Assembly (NCBI GenBank): GCA_046350655.1
Contig: JAXMAB010000006.1
Location: 558,001-622,000 of the forward strand
Direction of reading: 5' to 3'
DNA: 64,000 bases
From: JAEUHO01 sp046350655
GTDB lineage: Bacteria; Planctomycetota; PLA2; JAEUHO01
Shown: positions 41,559 through 49,786 of the stretch, piece by piece
Layout: each line of letters begins with the position of its first letter
How positions within the stretch are numbered: position 1 is the first letter of the stretch
The notes under the pieces: generated by a model
Database searches by the model: none
What the model was told of the DNA's origin: nothing
The model's input: only the letters and a program-made list of their open reading frames with translations
Program-made: the position numbers and the translations under genes

Positions 41559-42394
41559 GCCTCGCGTGTCCGGAGTGCGGCGCGGCGGCTCCCCGCGGCG
41601 CCGTGGCGGGGACCGCGTACGCCTGCCCGAAGTGCGGGAACCCGGTCCTGCCCGCGGTACGCGAGGCCCGGTCGCCGGCGGCCCCGCCGCCGCCCGCCGA
41701 GCCGCCGGCCCCGCGCCGGCGCACGATCGGCCTCGCGCTCGCGGCGTTCCTGGTGCTCGGCGCCGCCTACGTCGGCGTGTACGAGCTGCTCACGGCCGAG
41801 GCGAAGCGCGAGCTCGCCGAGATCGAACGCGTCCACGGCGCCGACGTGGTCGCCGCGCCCTCGCCCGGCCCGCGGCCCGGTGCCGACGACCCGCCGGCCC
41901 TGCGCGCGTGGAACGCGGCGCGCGACCGCGCCGAGGTGCGTGCGCGCCACGAGGCGCTGACGGAGCGCACCGCGTGGTTCTTCCGCGGGATGCTCGCGGC
42001 GTTCGGCGCGCAGACGCTGCTCACGGGCTGGCTGGCGCTGAAGTCGCTGCGGTCGGGTGGGGGCGACGGCCCGACGGACCTGACGACGGGGCGCGCCTCG
42101 GCGCGCCTCGCGCGGGCGCCGCGTCAGGAGCCCGCGGGCGCGGCGGCGGGACGCTTCACGCCTTCGGGCACGGACAGGACCACGCCCTCCTTCGCCGGGA
42201 CGCTGCCGGGCTTGCACGCCCACAGGAAGTCGACGACGGTCGTCGTGACGGCGCCCTGGAGGTTCACCCAGAAGCGGCGACGCGCGTCGACGTCCCAGAA
42301 CCGGGCCTGGCCGTGGTTCTGCGGGCCCGCGTGCGGCCAGATCGGGATCTTCACCTTCGCCGTCTCGTGGCGGTTGCCCGAGAGGTCGATGTAG
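41555..42394 (+). CDS. Zinc-ribbon membrane protein; 3' end uncertain
   Basis: Begins MSLACPECGAAAPRGA, with two CxxC knuckles (CPECG, CPKCG, residues 5-8 and 24-27) forming a zinc ribbon, a Pro/Ala linker with a motif variant (GGTACGCGAGGCCCGG near 41656), TM1 (IGLALAAFLVLGAAYVGVYELL, about 58-79), a soluble helical stretch, and TM2 (FFRGMLAAFGAQTLLTGWLAL, about 145-165). Beyond about 42080 the frame runs as Arg/Thr-rich nonsense through the convergent gene to a stop at 42394. A one-base indel in the G-run near 42056 would bring in a TGA at about 42078, giving about 175 residues; that shorter form is more likely. Zinc ribbon plus membrane helices is a common design of unknown role. Confidence 0.6.
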   Translation: MSLACPECGAAAPRGAVAGTAYACPKCGNPVLPAVREARSPAAPPPPAEPPAPRRRTIGLALAAFLVLGAAYVGVYELLTAEAKRELAEIERVHGADVVAAPSPGPRPGADDPPALRAWNAARDRAEVRARHEALTERTAWFFRGMLAAFGAQTLLTGWLALKSLRSGGGDGPTDLTTGRASARLARAPRQEPAGAAAGRFTPSGTDRTTPSFAGTLPGLHAHRKSTTVVVTAPWRFTQKRRRASTSQNRAWPWFCGPACGQIGIFTFAVSWRLPERSM

Positions 42395-42528
42395 CAGGAC
42401 GTCTCGAGCTCGAGCCACAGCGGGCCGCCCAGCCCGTCGAGCAGGGCGCGTTCCTTGCCCTCGGGGGCGAGGATCCACCGGAGGTAGAAGTTGTGGACGT
42501 CGTGGGTGGGCATCAGGTCGATGCGCAT
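42124..42528 (-). CDS. Hypothetical protein
   Basis: 134 residues, ATG 42528 (MRIDLMPTHDVHNFYLRW), preceded by GAGGAT with exactly 6 bases between. The composition is protein-like with many aromatic residues (WLELETSCYIDLSGNRHETA, IPIWPHAGPQNHGQARFW), suggesting a compact beta domain; no signal or membrane segment. Family not recognised. Its 3' part is antisense to the doubtful tail of the zinc-ribbon gene. Confidence 0.65.
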   Translation of the reverse strand: MRIDLMPTHDVHNFYLRWILAPEGKERALLDGLGGPLWLELETSCYIDLSGNRHETAKVKIPIWPHAGPQNHGQARFWDVDARRRFWVNLQGAVTTTVVDFLWACKPGSVPAKEGVVLSVPEGVKRPAAAPAGS

Positions 42529-42534
42529 CCCGGC

Positions 42535-42540
42535 ATCCTC
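42535..42540 (-). promoter_or_regulatory. -10-like box, leaderless spacing
   Basis: GAGGAT on the minus strand, 6 bases, ATG. Weaker match to the TANNNT pattern. Confidence 0.3.
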
Positions 42541-42601
42541 ACGCGGCGGGCCCGCCGGAGCAACGAATCGGCGGGCCGCCGGGCCCCGCCGTCCCGCGCA
42601 C

Positions 42602-42661
42602 CGGGCCTCGCGGTCCCGCGGGCCGGGCCTTGCGCTCCCACGGGTCGGGCCGCGCGGTCCC
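42602..42661 (-). repeat. Tandem triplet of the interspersed motif, 22-base period
   Basis: CGGGCCTCGCGGTCCC (42602), CGGGCCTTGCGCTCCC (42624) and CGGGCCGCGCGGTCCC (42646) start exactly 22 bases apart, separated by 6-base spacers, in the 182-base gap between two minus-strand genes. Only the first is the exact consensus. Confidence 0.8.
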
Positions 42662-42710
42662 TCGCCCCGGGGTCCCGTCCCGGCCGGACCGCGGGGCCCG
42701 GCCGCCGACG

Positions 42711-43970
42711 TCACTCGCAGCCGTTCGTCGCGTCCGGACGGACCGCCTTGCGCTTGTCCATCGTCGCCTTGCGGGCGGCCTGTCGGGCGGGGTCCTCGAG
42801 CTCCTTCGAGATCTCGGCGAGCTTCGCCTCGTCGGGGAGCACCAGCTGGTAGACCTGCCGCAGGAGCTGCAGCGGCCCCGCGCACCACGGATCGAGCTCG
42901 CGGGACTTCTCGAGGCACGTCCGGGCCTCCTTCGGGTCCACGAGCTTCTCGTCCTCGCTCTGGAGGAGCAGGCGGCCGAGGTAGTACCAGCCCCGGGGAT
43001 CCTGGGGGACGCGCGCGACGTAGGCGCGCAGCTGCGCGAGCCCGGCCCCCTCGCGCCCGGCGTGGTCGAGGGAGACGCCGTACCGCATCGGGGCGTCGGC
43101 GACGGAGTCGGCCTCGCGCGGGTCGAGCGCGCCCGGCTGCTGCACGACCTTGAGGAAGCGCTCCCACTCGACGCAGGCGTCGTCGTACTTGTGCTGGTCC
43201 GCCAGCACGCTCGCGAGGCCGTAGTGGACGACGGCGTCGCCGGGGAAGGCCGTGGCGAGGGCGCGGAACTCGGCCTCGGACTCCTGCCAGCGGTCCGCGA
43301 CGCGGTAGACCTGCGCGAGGTTGCGGCGGGCGATCGGCTCCCGGCCGTCGCCGGCGACGAGCGCGACGGCGAGCCGCGCCTGGCTGACGGCCTGCGTGAG
43401 GTTCGCCTGCCGCTCGTTGTCCGACGCGGGGCGGACGTGGAGCAGCTGCGCCGTGTACGAGATGCGGCAGTGGAACTCGAGCGAGCGGATCGCCGCCGGC
43501 AGGAAGTCCGGGCTGCGGTTCTTGACGAGGTCGAGGACGCGGAGCGCCTCGGCGACGTTGTTGCCGAACGTCGCGTGGAGCAGGGCCCGGACGTAGAGGA
43601 CGCGCGGGTCCCGCTCGTGGTACGGGGCGCCGATCGCGGTCTCGAGGGCGAGGGCCGACGCGCGCGCGCGGTCCTCCGCCTTCGCGACGACCAGCGCGAG
43701 CGTCCGCTGGAAGACCCACTCGGGGTTCTCCGGGTCGAGGCGCACGGCTCGCTCGAGCAGGTCCGCCGCGTCGATCGCGAGCGACGTGTCGCCGGTCTTC
43801 TCGGCCTGCGCGACCATCGCGAGTGCGCGATCCGCCAGCGCCTGCGCGTCGGCGGGGCCCCGCGCGGACGCGGCGCGCGGCAGGGCGGACGCCACGGCGC
43901 CCACCGACAGGAGCGCGATCACGAGGCCGAGTACCCCGGGGGGGCGACGGGAGCAGGAGGCGCGGGCCAT
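42711..43970 (-). CDS. Exported TPR protein
   Basis: 419 residues. Signal peptide (VLGLVIALLSVGAVASALPRAASARG, about 15-38) then tetratricopeptide repeats from about 40 to 385 (DLLERAVRLDPENPEWVFQ; WQESEAEFRALATAFPGDA; GWYYLGRLLLQSED; CLEKSRELDPWCAGPLQLL), ending in a Lys-rich tail. TPR arrays in the periplasm act as protein scaffolds. Start ATG 43970 lies 6 bases after GAGACT. Diverges from the lipoprotein gene at 44445 across a 474-base gap. Confidence 0.8.
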   Translation of the reverse strand: MARASCSRRPPGVLGLVIALLSVGAVASALPRAASARGPADAQALADRALAMVAQAEKTGDTSLAIDAADLLERAVRLDPENPEWVFQRTLALVVAKAEDRARASALALETAIGAPYHERDPRVLYVRALLHATFGNNVAEALRVLDLVKNRSPDFLPAAIRSLEFHCRISYTAQLLHVRPASDNERQANLTQAVSQARLAVALVAGDGREPIARRNLAQVYRVADRWQESEAEFRALATAFPGDAVVHYGLASVLADQHKYDDACVEWERFLKVVQQPGALDPREADSVADAPMRYGVSLDHAGREGAGLAQLRAYVARVPQDPRGWYYLGRLLLQSEDEKLVDPKEARTCLEKSRELDPWCAGPLQLLRQVYQLVLPDEAKLAEISKELEDPARQAARKATMDKRKAVRPDATNGCE

Positions 43971-43976
43971 CACGGC

Positions 43977-43982
43977 AGTCTC
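43977..43982 (-). promoter_or_regulatory. -10-like box, leaderless spacing
   Basis: GAGACT on the minus strand, 6 bases, ATG of the TPR gene; resembles TAGACT at 20754. Confidence 0.35.
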
Positions 43983-44369
43983 CCCGACGTCGGTGGGGGA
44001 TCCAACGGGAAGGGGGACGGTGGGATTCCCCTCGGGAGCGGCGCAGGCGCCCCACCGGGGGGGCGGGACTCCCCCCGGCGGTGTGGGGTGATCCGGGGCC
44101 AAGGACCGGGGGGCGGGGCGCAGGTCCCGATCGCGAGGGGTGCTCGCGGGTGTAGCAAGACCGCACGATCCGGATCCCGGGGGGGATCCTGGGGGGGCGC
44201 CTGGCCGGAACCCGTTGGTCGGAATGGACTTAGGTCGTTACTCTTTTTCGACGCGGTGGCATGGGGCTTGCGGCTCCAGCGCGCGGAGCGAGAGCCCTCG
44301 CTCCCGGACCGCCCGCGCAGCCAAAAGCCCAAGTCACGACAGGTCGGGGTCGCGATTCGCGCCTTTTGC
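43983..44369. other. Long divergent intergenic region with G-runs
   Basis: No credible gene. It holds several runs of 5-7 G (44030-44220), an imperfect GC hairpin near 44055-44085, GATCC repeats near 44170-44195, and then a less GC-rich part with a T5 run (CTCTTTTTCG near 44240). The G-runs could form quadruplexes. Confidence 0.4.
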
Positions 44370-44398
44370 TTGCGCCGCCGGACGCACCTTCCTATAAA
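44370..44398 (+). promoter_or_regulatory. Sigma-70-type promoter of the large lipoprotein gene
   Basis: TTGCGC (44370-44375), a 17-base spacer and TATAAA (44393-44398), the most canonical promoter in the window. The start of transcription would be near 44405, giving a leader of about 40 bases with a GAGGAG ribosome site 8 bases before the ATG. Confidence 0.7.
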
Positions 44399-44444
44399 TC
44401 CGCAGCGATCTTGGGCCTTCCCGGCCTGCAGAGGAGTCTCCTCG

Positions 44445-46829
44445 ATGTCTGAGCGCCTCAGGTTCGTCTCGTCGGCCGTCGCCCTGGCCGCCCTCTCGGC
44501 GTTTGCGACGGCGTGTGGTGGGGGCATCGGTGGCTCGAGCCCGGGGGAGAACGTCCCCCACCCGCTCGTCCGCCAGTTCTCGCCGACCATGAGCCCGATC
44601 GACCTGAACAGCGGGATCGCGAACCCGACGTTCACGGACGGGAACCTCCTCATCTCGACCGATCCGGCCTACCCCGGCAAGATCGTCATCTTCTTCAACT
44701 CGGGCACGAAGATCGACGCGCGCACGGTCTTCCTCGCGGGCGACCCGTCCAGCCCGCTCGACCCGAGCTCGATCCAGATCCTCCGCTTCGTCCCCGGCAC
44801 GGGCAACGTGCCGCTCGCGGCCGCGCCGAACGGCATCCAGGTCCTCGACGACCGGATCGTGTTCACGCCCGCGACGCTGCCGATGGCGGACGGCCAGTAC
44901 TCGATCGGCGTCTTCGCGAACCTGAAGAGCGTCGAGGGCGACTCGGTCGACAAGGCCCCCGTCTTCCACTCGTTCACGGTCGGCAACTCCGACACGATCT
45001 CGCCCGAGGTCGTGACGACCTCGCCGGTGAACAACGCGAGCGGCGTCGGCGCCGGCGTCCCGCCGCCCACGCCCCCCGCGGGCACGCAGGGCGTCGCCGA
45101 CGTCCGCGGCGCGATCTTCGGGCCCACGAGCCCGGACATCATCATCCGCTTCAACGAGTCGATCGCCGCGGCGACGGTGTCGCCGAACACGGTGAGCGTC
45201 GTGGACGCCGGTGCGTTCGTCCCGGGTGGCGGCGCCCCGCCGGCCGTGCCGTTCGCCCCCGGCTTCCCGAAGCTCAAGAGCGAGCTCGACGCGTCGAGCC
45301 TCCCGTCGAACGGCTTCGAGGTGGTGTGGCGCGCCGACCCGCAGACCGGCGGCCTCCCGTTCGGCACGACGGTGCAGGTGACGGCCGTCGGCAGCGACGG
45401 CGGCGCGAACTCCTCGCCGCTCACCGACCGGTCGGGCAACCCGCTCCTCAACTCGTTCACCTTCCAGTTCCAGACGGTCGCCCCGCCGGCCCTCCCGGAG
45501 AACCCGGAGCCGGAGTACGCGATCTACTGGTCGGCGTCGGACCGCTTCGGCGTGCTCGACACGGTGAACCAGCGTGAGATCGCGCTGTCCTTCCTCGGCC
45601 TCCAGACGACCGCGATCCAGCGCAACAGCATCCCGGCCAACACGGACACGATCGCCACGAAGAAGACCCTCGGGCTCAACTTCGACCCGAACGAGATCTC
45701 CGTGGACGCCCGCACGAACGGCGCCTCCTGCCACACGTTCTGCTACGTGCAGTCGTTCCAGTCGGGTCAGGTCGTGATCATCAACACCCGCAACTCGCTG
45801 CCGGTGGCGCTGATCAACACCCCGAGCCCGGGCGGTCTCTCGAACCAGACGGGTGGCGGCCAGGCGGCCAACGTCCTGCTCGTGACGAACTCGTCCGCGA
45901 ACACGTTCACGGTCTTCGACCTGAACAACATCACCCCCGGCCTGCAGTTCCTGACGGGCTCGATCTTCGTCAACCAGGTCAGCCCGACCGGCAACACGCC
46001 GCGCTCGATCGCGATCTCGGCCCCGTCCTCGGGCGCCTACAACCGCGAGTTCCTGTCCGGCGGCCCGGGCATCCCGCTGATCCTCTACTGTGACTTCACC
46101 GACGGCGTCGCCAACACGGCGAACCTCGGCAGCACGGAGCCGATCAAGCAGTTCGCCCTCGGCACCGGGTCGTCCCCGAACGACGTCTCCATGACGCCCT
46201 GCTTCGGCCTGAACCCGATCCTCTTCGGCGCCATCTCCGAGGGTGGTCTGCCGGGCGACGGCAAGGTGACGTACTACATCGCCGGCCCCGGCTGCCAGAC
46301 GGGCACGTCGAACGGCGGCCGCCCCGACAGCCTCGTGGGCGACCTCTCGGGCTTCGACGCCCCGGCGGGCCTCGACAACATCTTCCCGTTCAGCAACGCG
46401 GGCAACTTCTTCGCCATGGCCGAGTCCGGCTCGACGAAGAACCAGGTCGTGACGCTCACCGTGCTCGGTGGCGCCATCAACACGCCGAAGGTCAACCGCG
46501 AGTTCAAGACGGGTGCGAACCCGGTCGCGATCGCGCACCCCTCGTCGTGGTTCTCGCCGGCCGCCGCGGGCTGGATCTGCCTCATCGGCACCCCGGGCTG
46601 CCCGAACAACCCGATCGCCTTCACGCCTCCGCCGTGCTGGTACGAGAAGCAGACCGAGCAGTTCCCGCTGAACCCGGACCTCTCGGGTGCGCCGTCGATC
46701 TGGATCTACGTCTGCGTCCGCGGTGCCTCGCGCATCGAGGTCATCAACTCGACGACCGGCTCGAAGGACTTCTACAGCCCGATCTCGATCCCGGGTGTGC
46801 GTAACGTCGCCGCGCCGGGCTCCATGTGA
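44445..46829 (+). CDS. Large lipoprotein with Ig-like domains and a propeller-type C-terminal part
   Basis: 794 residues. Signal peptide with lipobox FATAC (Cys24) followed by a Gly/Ser linker. The N-terminal half contains bacterial Ig-like (Big_5/SbsA type) domains: FTDGNLLISTDPAYPGKIV, ARTVFLAGD, ISPEVVTTSPVNNASGV, IIIRFNESIAAATVS. The C-terminal half has repeated short beta motifs (YAIYWSASDRFGVLDTVNQ; VVIINTRNSLPVALINT; TVFDLNNITPG; RIEVINSTTGSKDFYSP), like a YVTN/WD-type beta propeller, with paired cysteines. Asn/Thr/Ser-rich composition and lower GC than neighbours. Strong promoter and a strong terminator suggest an abundant surface or periplasmic protein expressed on its own. Confidence 0.8.
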   Translation: MSERLRFVSSAVALAALSAFATACGGGIGGSSPGENVPHPLVRQFSPTMSPIDLNSGIANPTFTDGNLLISTDPAYPGKIVIFFNSGTKIDARTVFLAGDPSSPLDPSSIQILRFVPGTGNVPLAAAPNGIQVLDDRIVFTPATLPMADGQYSIGVFANLKSVEGDSVDKAPVFHSFTVGNSDTISPEVVTTSPVNNASGVGAGVPPPTPPAGTQGVADVRGAIFGPTSPDIIIRFNESIAAATVSPNTVSVVDAGAFVPGGGAPPAVPFAPGFPKLKSELDASSLPSNGFEVVWRADPQTGGLPFGTTVQVTAVGSDGGANSSPLTDRSGNPLLNSFTFQFQTVAPPALPENPEPEYAIYWSASDRFGVLDTVNQREIALSFLGLQTTAIQRNSIPANTDTIATKKTLGLNFDPNEISVDARTNGASCHTFCYVQSFQSGQVVIINTRNSLPVALINTPSPGGLSNQTGGGQAANVLLVTNSSANTFTVFDLNNITPGLQFLTGSIFVNQVSPTGNTPRSIAISAPSSGAYNREFLSGGPGIPLILYCDFTDGVANTANLGSTEPIKQFALGTGSSPNDVSMTPCFGLNPILFGAISEGGLPGDGKVTYYIAGPGCQTGTSNGGRPDSLVGDLSGFDAPAGLDNIFPFSNAGNFFAMAESGSTKNQVVTLTVLGGAINTPKVNREFKTGANPVAIAHPSSWFSPAAAGWICLIGTPGCPNNPIAFTPPPCWYEKQTEQFPLNPDLSGAPSIWIYVCVRGASRIEVINSTTGSKDFYSPISIPGVRNVAAPGSM

Positions 46830-46839
46830 TCTAGGAGAC

Positions 46840-46882
46840 GGCGGGGGGCGACGGAGCGTCGACCCACGCGATGGACTCGAAG
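46840..46882 (+). repeat. 43-base direct repeat, copy 1
   Basis: Begins GGCGGGGGGCGACGGAGCG and ends at the terminator stem; copy 2 near 47077-47120 differs by one base (ACTCGAAG against AGTCGAAG). Confidence 0.75.
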
Positions 46883-46913
46883 GCCCGGCGGCGAAAGCCG
46901 CCGGGCCTTCTTC
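46881..46913 (+). terminator. Intrinsic terminator after the large lipoprotein gene
   Basis: AGGCCCGGCGGC, loop GAAA, GCCGCCGGGCCT, then TCTTC: a perfect 12-bp stem with a GNRA-type tetraloop, 52 bases after the stop. Confidence 0.85.
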
Positions 46914-47365
46914 ATGCCTTGAGTGAGGTCGCCCGGCGGGTTGCCTCGCCGCGCTGTTCCAAGCTCGCGACGTCGGGGGCGTAGGCCCGACGGGCCGCGT
47001 GGTTCTACTGCGCAGCCTCTGAGAGCGGGGGAGCAGACAGGTCTCGCTTGGGCGCGGCGGGAGGGGACGTCCCTGGCGGCGGGGGGCGACGGAGCGTCGA
47101 CCCACGCGATGGAGTCGAAGGGCCGGCGGGCTGCGTCGCCGTGCGGTTTCGAGCGAAGGCCGACGCGGGCGGCGGGCCCGGAGCGTCGGTGGAGGCCGGA
47201 GGTCCGCGCAGGTCAAGTCGAGGCAAAGAGAGGAAGAAGGCACGCGGGGCTCGGGCATGCGTGGGGGAGTGATTCGGTCCCGGGGCACGGGAAGCAGGGG
47301 GAACCACGGAACGTCGGCGAGTCCCCCGGCGTCCCATCCCAGGAGCGCGGAGACCGAAGGGTCGG
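46914..47365. other. Intergenic region of lower GC, no gene recognised
   Basis: About 450 bases with purine-rich stretches (GAGGCAAAGAGAGGAAGAAGG near 47220 in part). I find no open frame with protein-like composition and no match to tmRNA, 6S, SRP or RNase P signature segments. It may be a degenerate gene, as it carries the second copy of the 43-base repeat. Confidence 0.4.
47077..47120 (+). repeat. 43-base direct repeat, copy 2
   Basis: Second copy, about 238 bases downstream of the first; here no terminator hairpin follows. Confidence 0.75.
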
Positions 47366-47387
47366 TAGGATGCGCACCCGGGAGGTG
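47366..47387 (+). promoter_or_regulatory. -10-like box and ribosome site for the NfeD-like gene
   Basis: TAGGAT (47366-47371) and GGAGGTG (47381-47387), 5 bases before the ATG at 47393; a short-leader promoter. Confidence 0.45.
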
Positions 47388-47392
47388 TCCGG

Positions 47393-47980
47393 ATGGACTG
47401 GCTACCCGACGTCTACCTCGTGTGCGCCCTCGTCGGCGGCACGATCCTCGTCCTCCAGACGATCATGATGCTCGTCGGCATCGGCGGCGACCACGACGTC
47501 GGCCACGACCTCGGCGGCGACGCCGGCGACCTCGCCGGCCACGACGTCGGCCACGTCGGCGACGAGATGTCGTTCCTCAAGTGGCTCTCGCTCAAGACCA
47601 TCGTCTCGAGCCTCACGTTCTTCGGCCTCGCCGGCATGGCCGCCGGGAAGGCCGGCTGGTCGCCCTGGACAGGCCTCGGCGTCGCCATCGCGGCGGGCAC
47701 CGCCGCCGTCGTCGCCCTCGCGTTCCTGATGGCCTCCCTCGCCAAGCTCCAGTCGCGCGGCAACGTGGACTTCAAGAATGCGGTCGGCCACACCGCCCGC
47801 GTCTACCTGCGCATCCCCGGCAGCCGCCGGGGCGCCGGCAAGATCACGGTCGAGGTCCAGGGACGGTCCATCGAGGCCGCCGCCAGCACCAACGGGCCCG
47901 AGATCCCCACCGGGGACCAGGTCCGCATCCTCGGCCTCGCCGCCGACGACACCTTCGACGTGACCCCTCTCGTCGGCTGA
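47393..47980 (+). CDS. NfeD-like membrane protein, partner of flotillin
   Basis: 195 residues: TM1 (about 8-30), a His/Asp/Gly-rich loop (33-58; HDVGHDLGGD, GHDVGHVGDE), two more membrane helices (TIVSSLTFFGLAGMAAG; GLGVAIAAGTAAVVALAFLMASL) and a C-terminal OB-like domain (VGHTARVYLRIPGSRRG...VRILG). NfeD-type proteins with an OB domain are encoded next to flotillins and work with them in membrane microdomains; the flotillin gene follows after 14 bases. The metal-binding-looking loop is unusual. Confidence 0.75.
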   Translation: MDWLPDVYLVCALVGGTILVLQTIMMLVGIGGDHDVGHDLGGDAGDLAGHDVGHVGDEMSFLKWLSLKTIVSSLTFFGLAGMAAGKAGWSPWTGLGVAIAAGTAAVVALAFLMASLAKLQSRGNVDFKNAVGHTARVYLRIPGSRRGAGKITVEVQGRSIEAAASTNGPEIPTGDQVRILGLAADDTFDVTPLVG

Positions 47981-47994
47981 CGGAGACCCCACCC

Positions 47995-49692
47995 ATGCTG
48001 CTCGCCGCGTCCCTCCTGGACCAGCCGATGACCCTGATGGTCGTCGCCGGCACGCTGATCCTCTTCGGCTTCGTCGTCTTCCTGGCGAAGCGCTACAAGC
48101 GCTGCCCGTCGAACAAGATCCTCGTGATCTACGGCAAGGTGCGCGCCGGCGAGTCGGCGAAGTGCCTGCACGGCGGCGGCTCGTTCGTGTGGCCGCTGAT
48201 CCAGGACTACGACTTCCTGTCGCTCGACCCGATGCAGATCGAGATCCCGCTGAAGGGCGCGCTGTCGGCGGAGAACATCCGCGTCAACGTCCCCAGCGTG
48301 TTCACCGTCGCCATCGGCACCGACGACGCGACGATGCAGAACGCGGCCATCCGCCTGCTCGGCCTCGAGACCAGCCAGATCATGCGGCAGGCCGAGGACA
48401 TCATCTTCGGCCAGCTGCGCCAGGTCATCGCGTCCATGGGGATCGAGGAGATCAACCGGGACCGCGACAAGTTCCTCGAGAGCATCCAGCGCTCGCTCGA
48501 GCCCGAGCTGCGCAAGATCGGCCTCGTCCTCATCAACGTCAACATCACCGACATCACCGACGAGTCGGGCTACATCGAGGCCATCGGCCGCAAGGCCGCC
48601 GCCACGGCGATCCAACAGGCCGGCATCGACGTCGCCGAGCAGGAGAAGCGCGGCGCCATCGGCGTCGCCTCGGCCGAGCGCGAGAAGTCGATCCAGGTCG
48701 CCGACGCCGAGAAGCTGCAGGAGATCGGCGTCAAGGGCGCCGAACGCGACCGCATGGTCCGCGTCGCCGAGCTCGAGAAGGAGAAGCAGGTCGGTCAGCG
48801 CACCGCGTCGTTCGAGCAGGAGGCCCAGGTCAAGGAGGCCGAGCGCCAGATGCGCATCGCGGTCGCGGAGGCCAACGCGAAGGCCGTCACCGGCGAGAAC
48901 AAGGCCAAGGCCGAGGTCGCCACCGCCGAGGCCAACCTGCGCGTCGTCGAGGCCGACAACTTCCAGCGCGCCGAGACCCGCAAGCGCGAGGCCGACGCCG
49001 CCGTTCGCCAGGCCCAGTACGCCGCCGAGGCGAAGACCGCCGAGGCCCTCTCGCAGAAGATCGAGCAGGAGAAGCGCGCCGAGCTCGAGGCCGTCGCGAA
49101 GGCCGCCAAGGCCAAGCAGATCGTCGACGCCGAGGCCACCGCCGAGATGACGCGCATCGAGGCCGAGGGCCAGGCCCGCGCCATCTTCGCCAAGCTCGAC
49201 GCCGAGGCCCGCGGCCAGTTCGAGATCCTCGCCAAGAAGGGCGAGGGCTTCCAGCGCATCGTCGCCGCGTGCGGCGGCGCCCAGCAGGCGTTCCAGATGC
49301 TCATGCTCGAGCACCTCGACCACCTCGCGGAGACCGCCGCCAAGGCGATCAGCAACCTCAAGTTCGACAAGGTGATCGTCTGGGACGGCGGCGGCGCCGA
49401 CGGCAAGGGCGGCGGCACCGCCAACTTCGTCCGCAGCCTCGCGGGCGCCCTGCCGCCCGCGCTCCAGATCATGCGCGACGTCGGCGGCGTGCAGATGCCG
49501 GAGTACTTCGGCAGCCTCGTCGGCGACCCCGGCGCCCGCGCGCAGGGCGCGTCCGCGGCCCCCGCGGTCGGGACGTCCCCGGCCGCCGGCGCGGCCCCGA
49601 CCGCGACCGCGACGGCCGCGCCGCCCGCGCCGCCGCCCAAGGGTGGCGACGGCCCGAAGCCCGAGGGCCCCAAGGTCGAACGCATCCGGTAG
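47995..49692 (+). CDS. Flotillin-like SPFH domain protein
   Basis: 565 residues. N-terminal membrane helix (MTLMVVAGTLILFGFVVFLA, about 12-31), SPFH/PHB domain (about 35-220: NKILVIYGKV, PLIQDYDFLSLDPMQIEI, QAEDIIFGQLRQVIASM), then a long Ala/Glu/Lys coiled coil (about 220-440, with the AEAEA-type pattern of flotillins) and an Ala/Pro-rich tail. Such proteins oligomerise and organise membrane microdomains. Immediately downstream of the NfeD-like gene, the usual arrangement. Weak ribosome site (GGAGACC) before the ATG at 47995. Confidence 0.92.
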   Translation: MLLAASLLDQPMTLMVVAGTLILFGFVVFLAKRYKRCPSNKILVIYGKVRAGESAKCLHGGGSFVWPLIQDYDFLSLDPMQIEIPLKGALSAENIRVNVPSVFTVAIGTDDATMQNAAIRLLGLETSQIMRQAEDIIFGQLRQVIASMGIEEINRDRDKFLESIQRSLEPELRKIGLVLINVNITDITDESGYIEAIGRKAAATAIQQAGIDVAEQEKRGAIGVASAEREKSIQVADAEKLQEIGVKGAERDRMVRVAELEKEKQVGQRTASFEQEAQVKEAERQMRIAVAEANAKAVTGENKAKAEVATAEANLRVVEADNFQRAETRKREADAAVRQAQYAAEAKTAEALSQKIEQEKRAELEAVAKAAKAKQIVDAEATAEMTRIEAEGQARAIFAKLDAEARGQFEILAKKGEGFQRIVAACGGAQQAFQMLMLEHLDHLAETAAKAISNLKFDKVIVWDGGGADGKGGGTANFVRSLAGALPPALQIMRDVGGVQMPEYFGSLVGDPGARAQGASAAPAVGTSPAAGAAPTATATAAPPAPPPKGGDGPKPEGPKVERIR

Positions 49693-49745
49693 CCCGGTCC
49701 GGCGTGCCCGTCGCGCGCCCGGTGGGTCGCCCCATCGCGCGCGCG

Positions 49746-49761
49746 CGGGCCTCGCGTCCCG
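49746..49761 (-). repeat. Interspersed motif variant
   Basis: CGGGCCTCGCGTCCC, lacking one G of the consensus, in the gap between the convergent flotillin and moxR genes. Confidence 0.55.
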
Positions 49762-49786
49762 CACCCGGCGACCGCGTCCTCGGCGT

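Noticed and set aside
40779..42394. Further selenocysteine codons or Sec genes near the selenoprotein
   Set aside because: No other TGA in the neighbourhood has family-like sequence on both sides, and no selA/B/C/D-like gene was recognised in the window.
44030..44220. Origin of replication or plasmid-type iterons in the G-run region
   Set aside because: No DnaA-box cluster, no AT-rich unwinding element and no dnaA/dnaN nearby.
46914..47365. Possible structural RNA gene (tmRNA, RNase P, 6S) in the lipoprotein-NfeD gap
   Set aside because: None of the conserved segments of these RNAs could be found; only the duplicated 43 bases and purine-rich stretches are seen.
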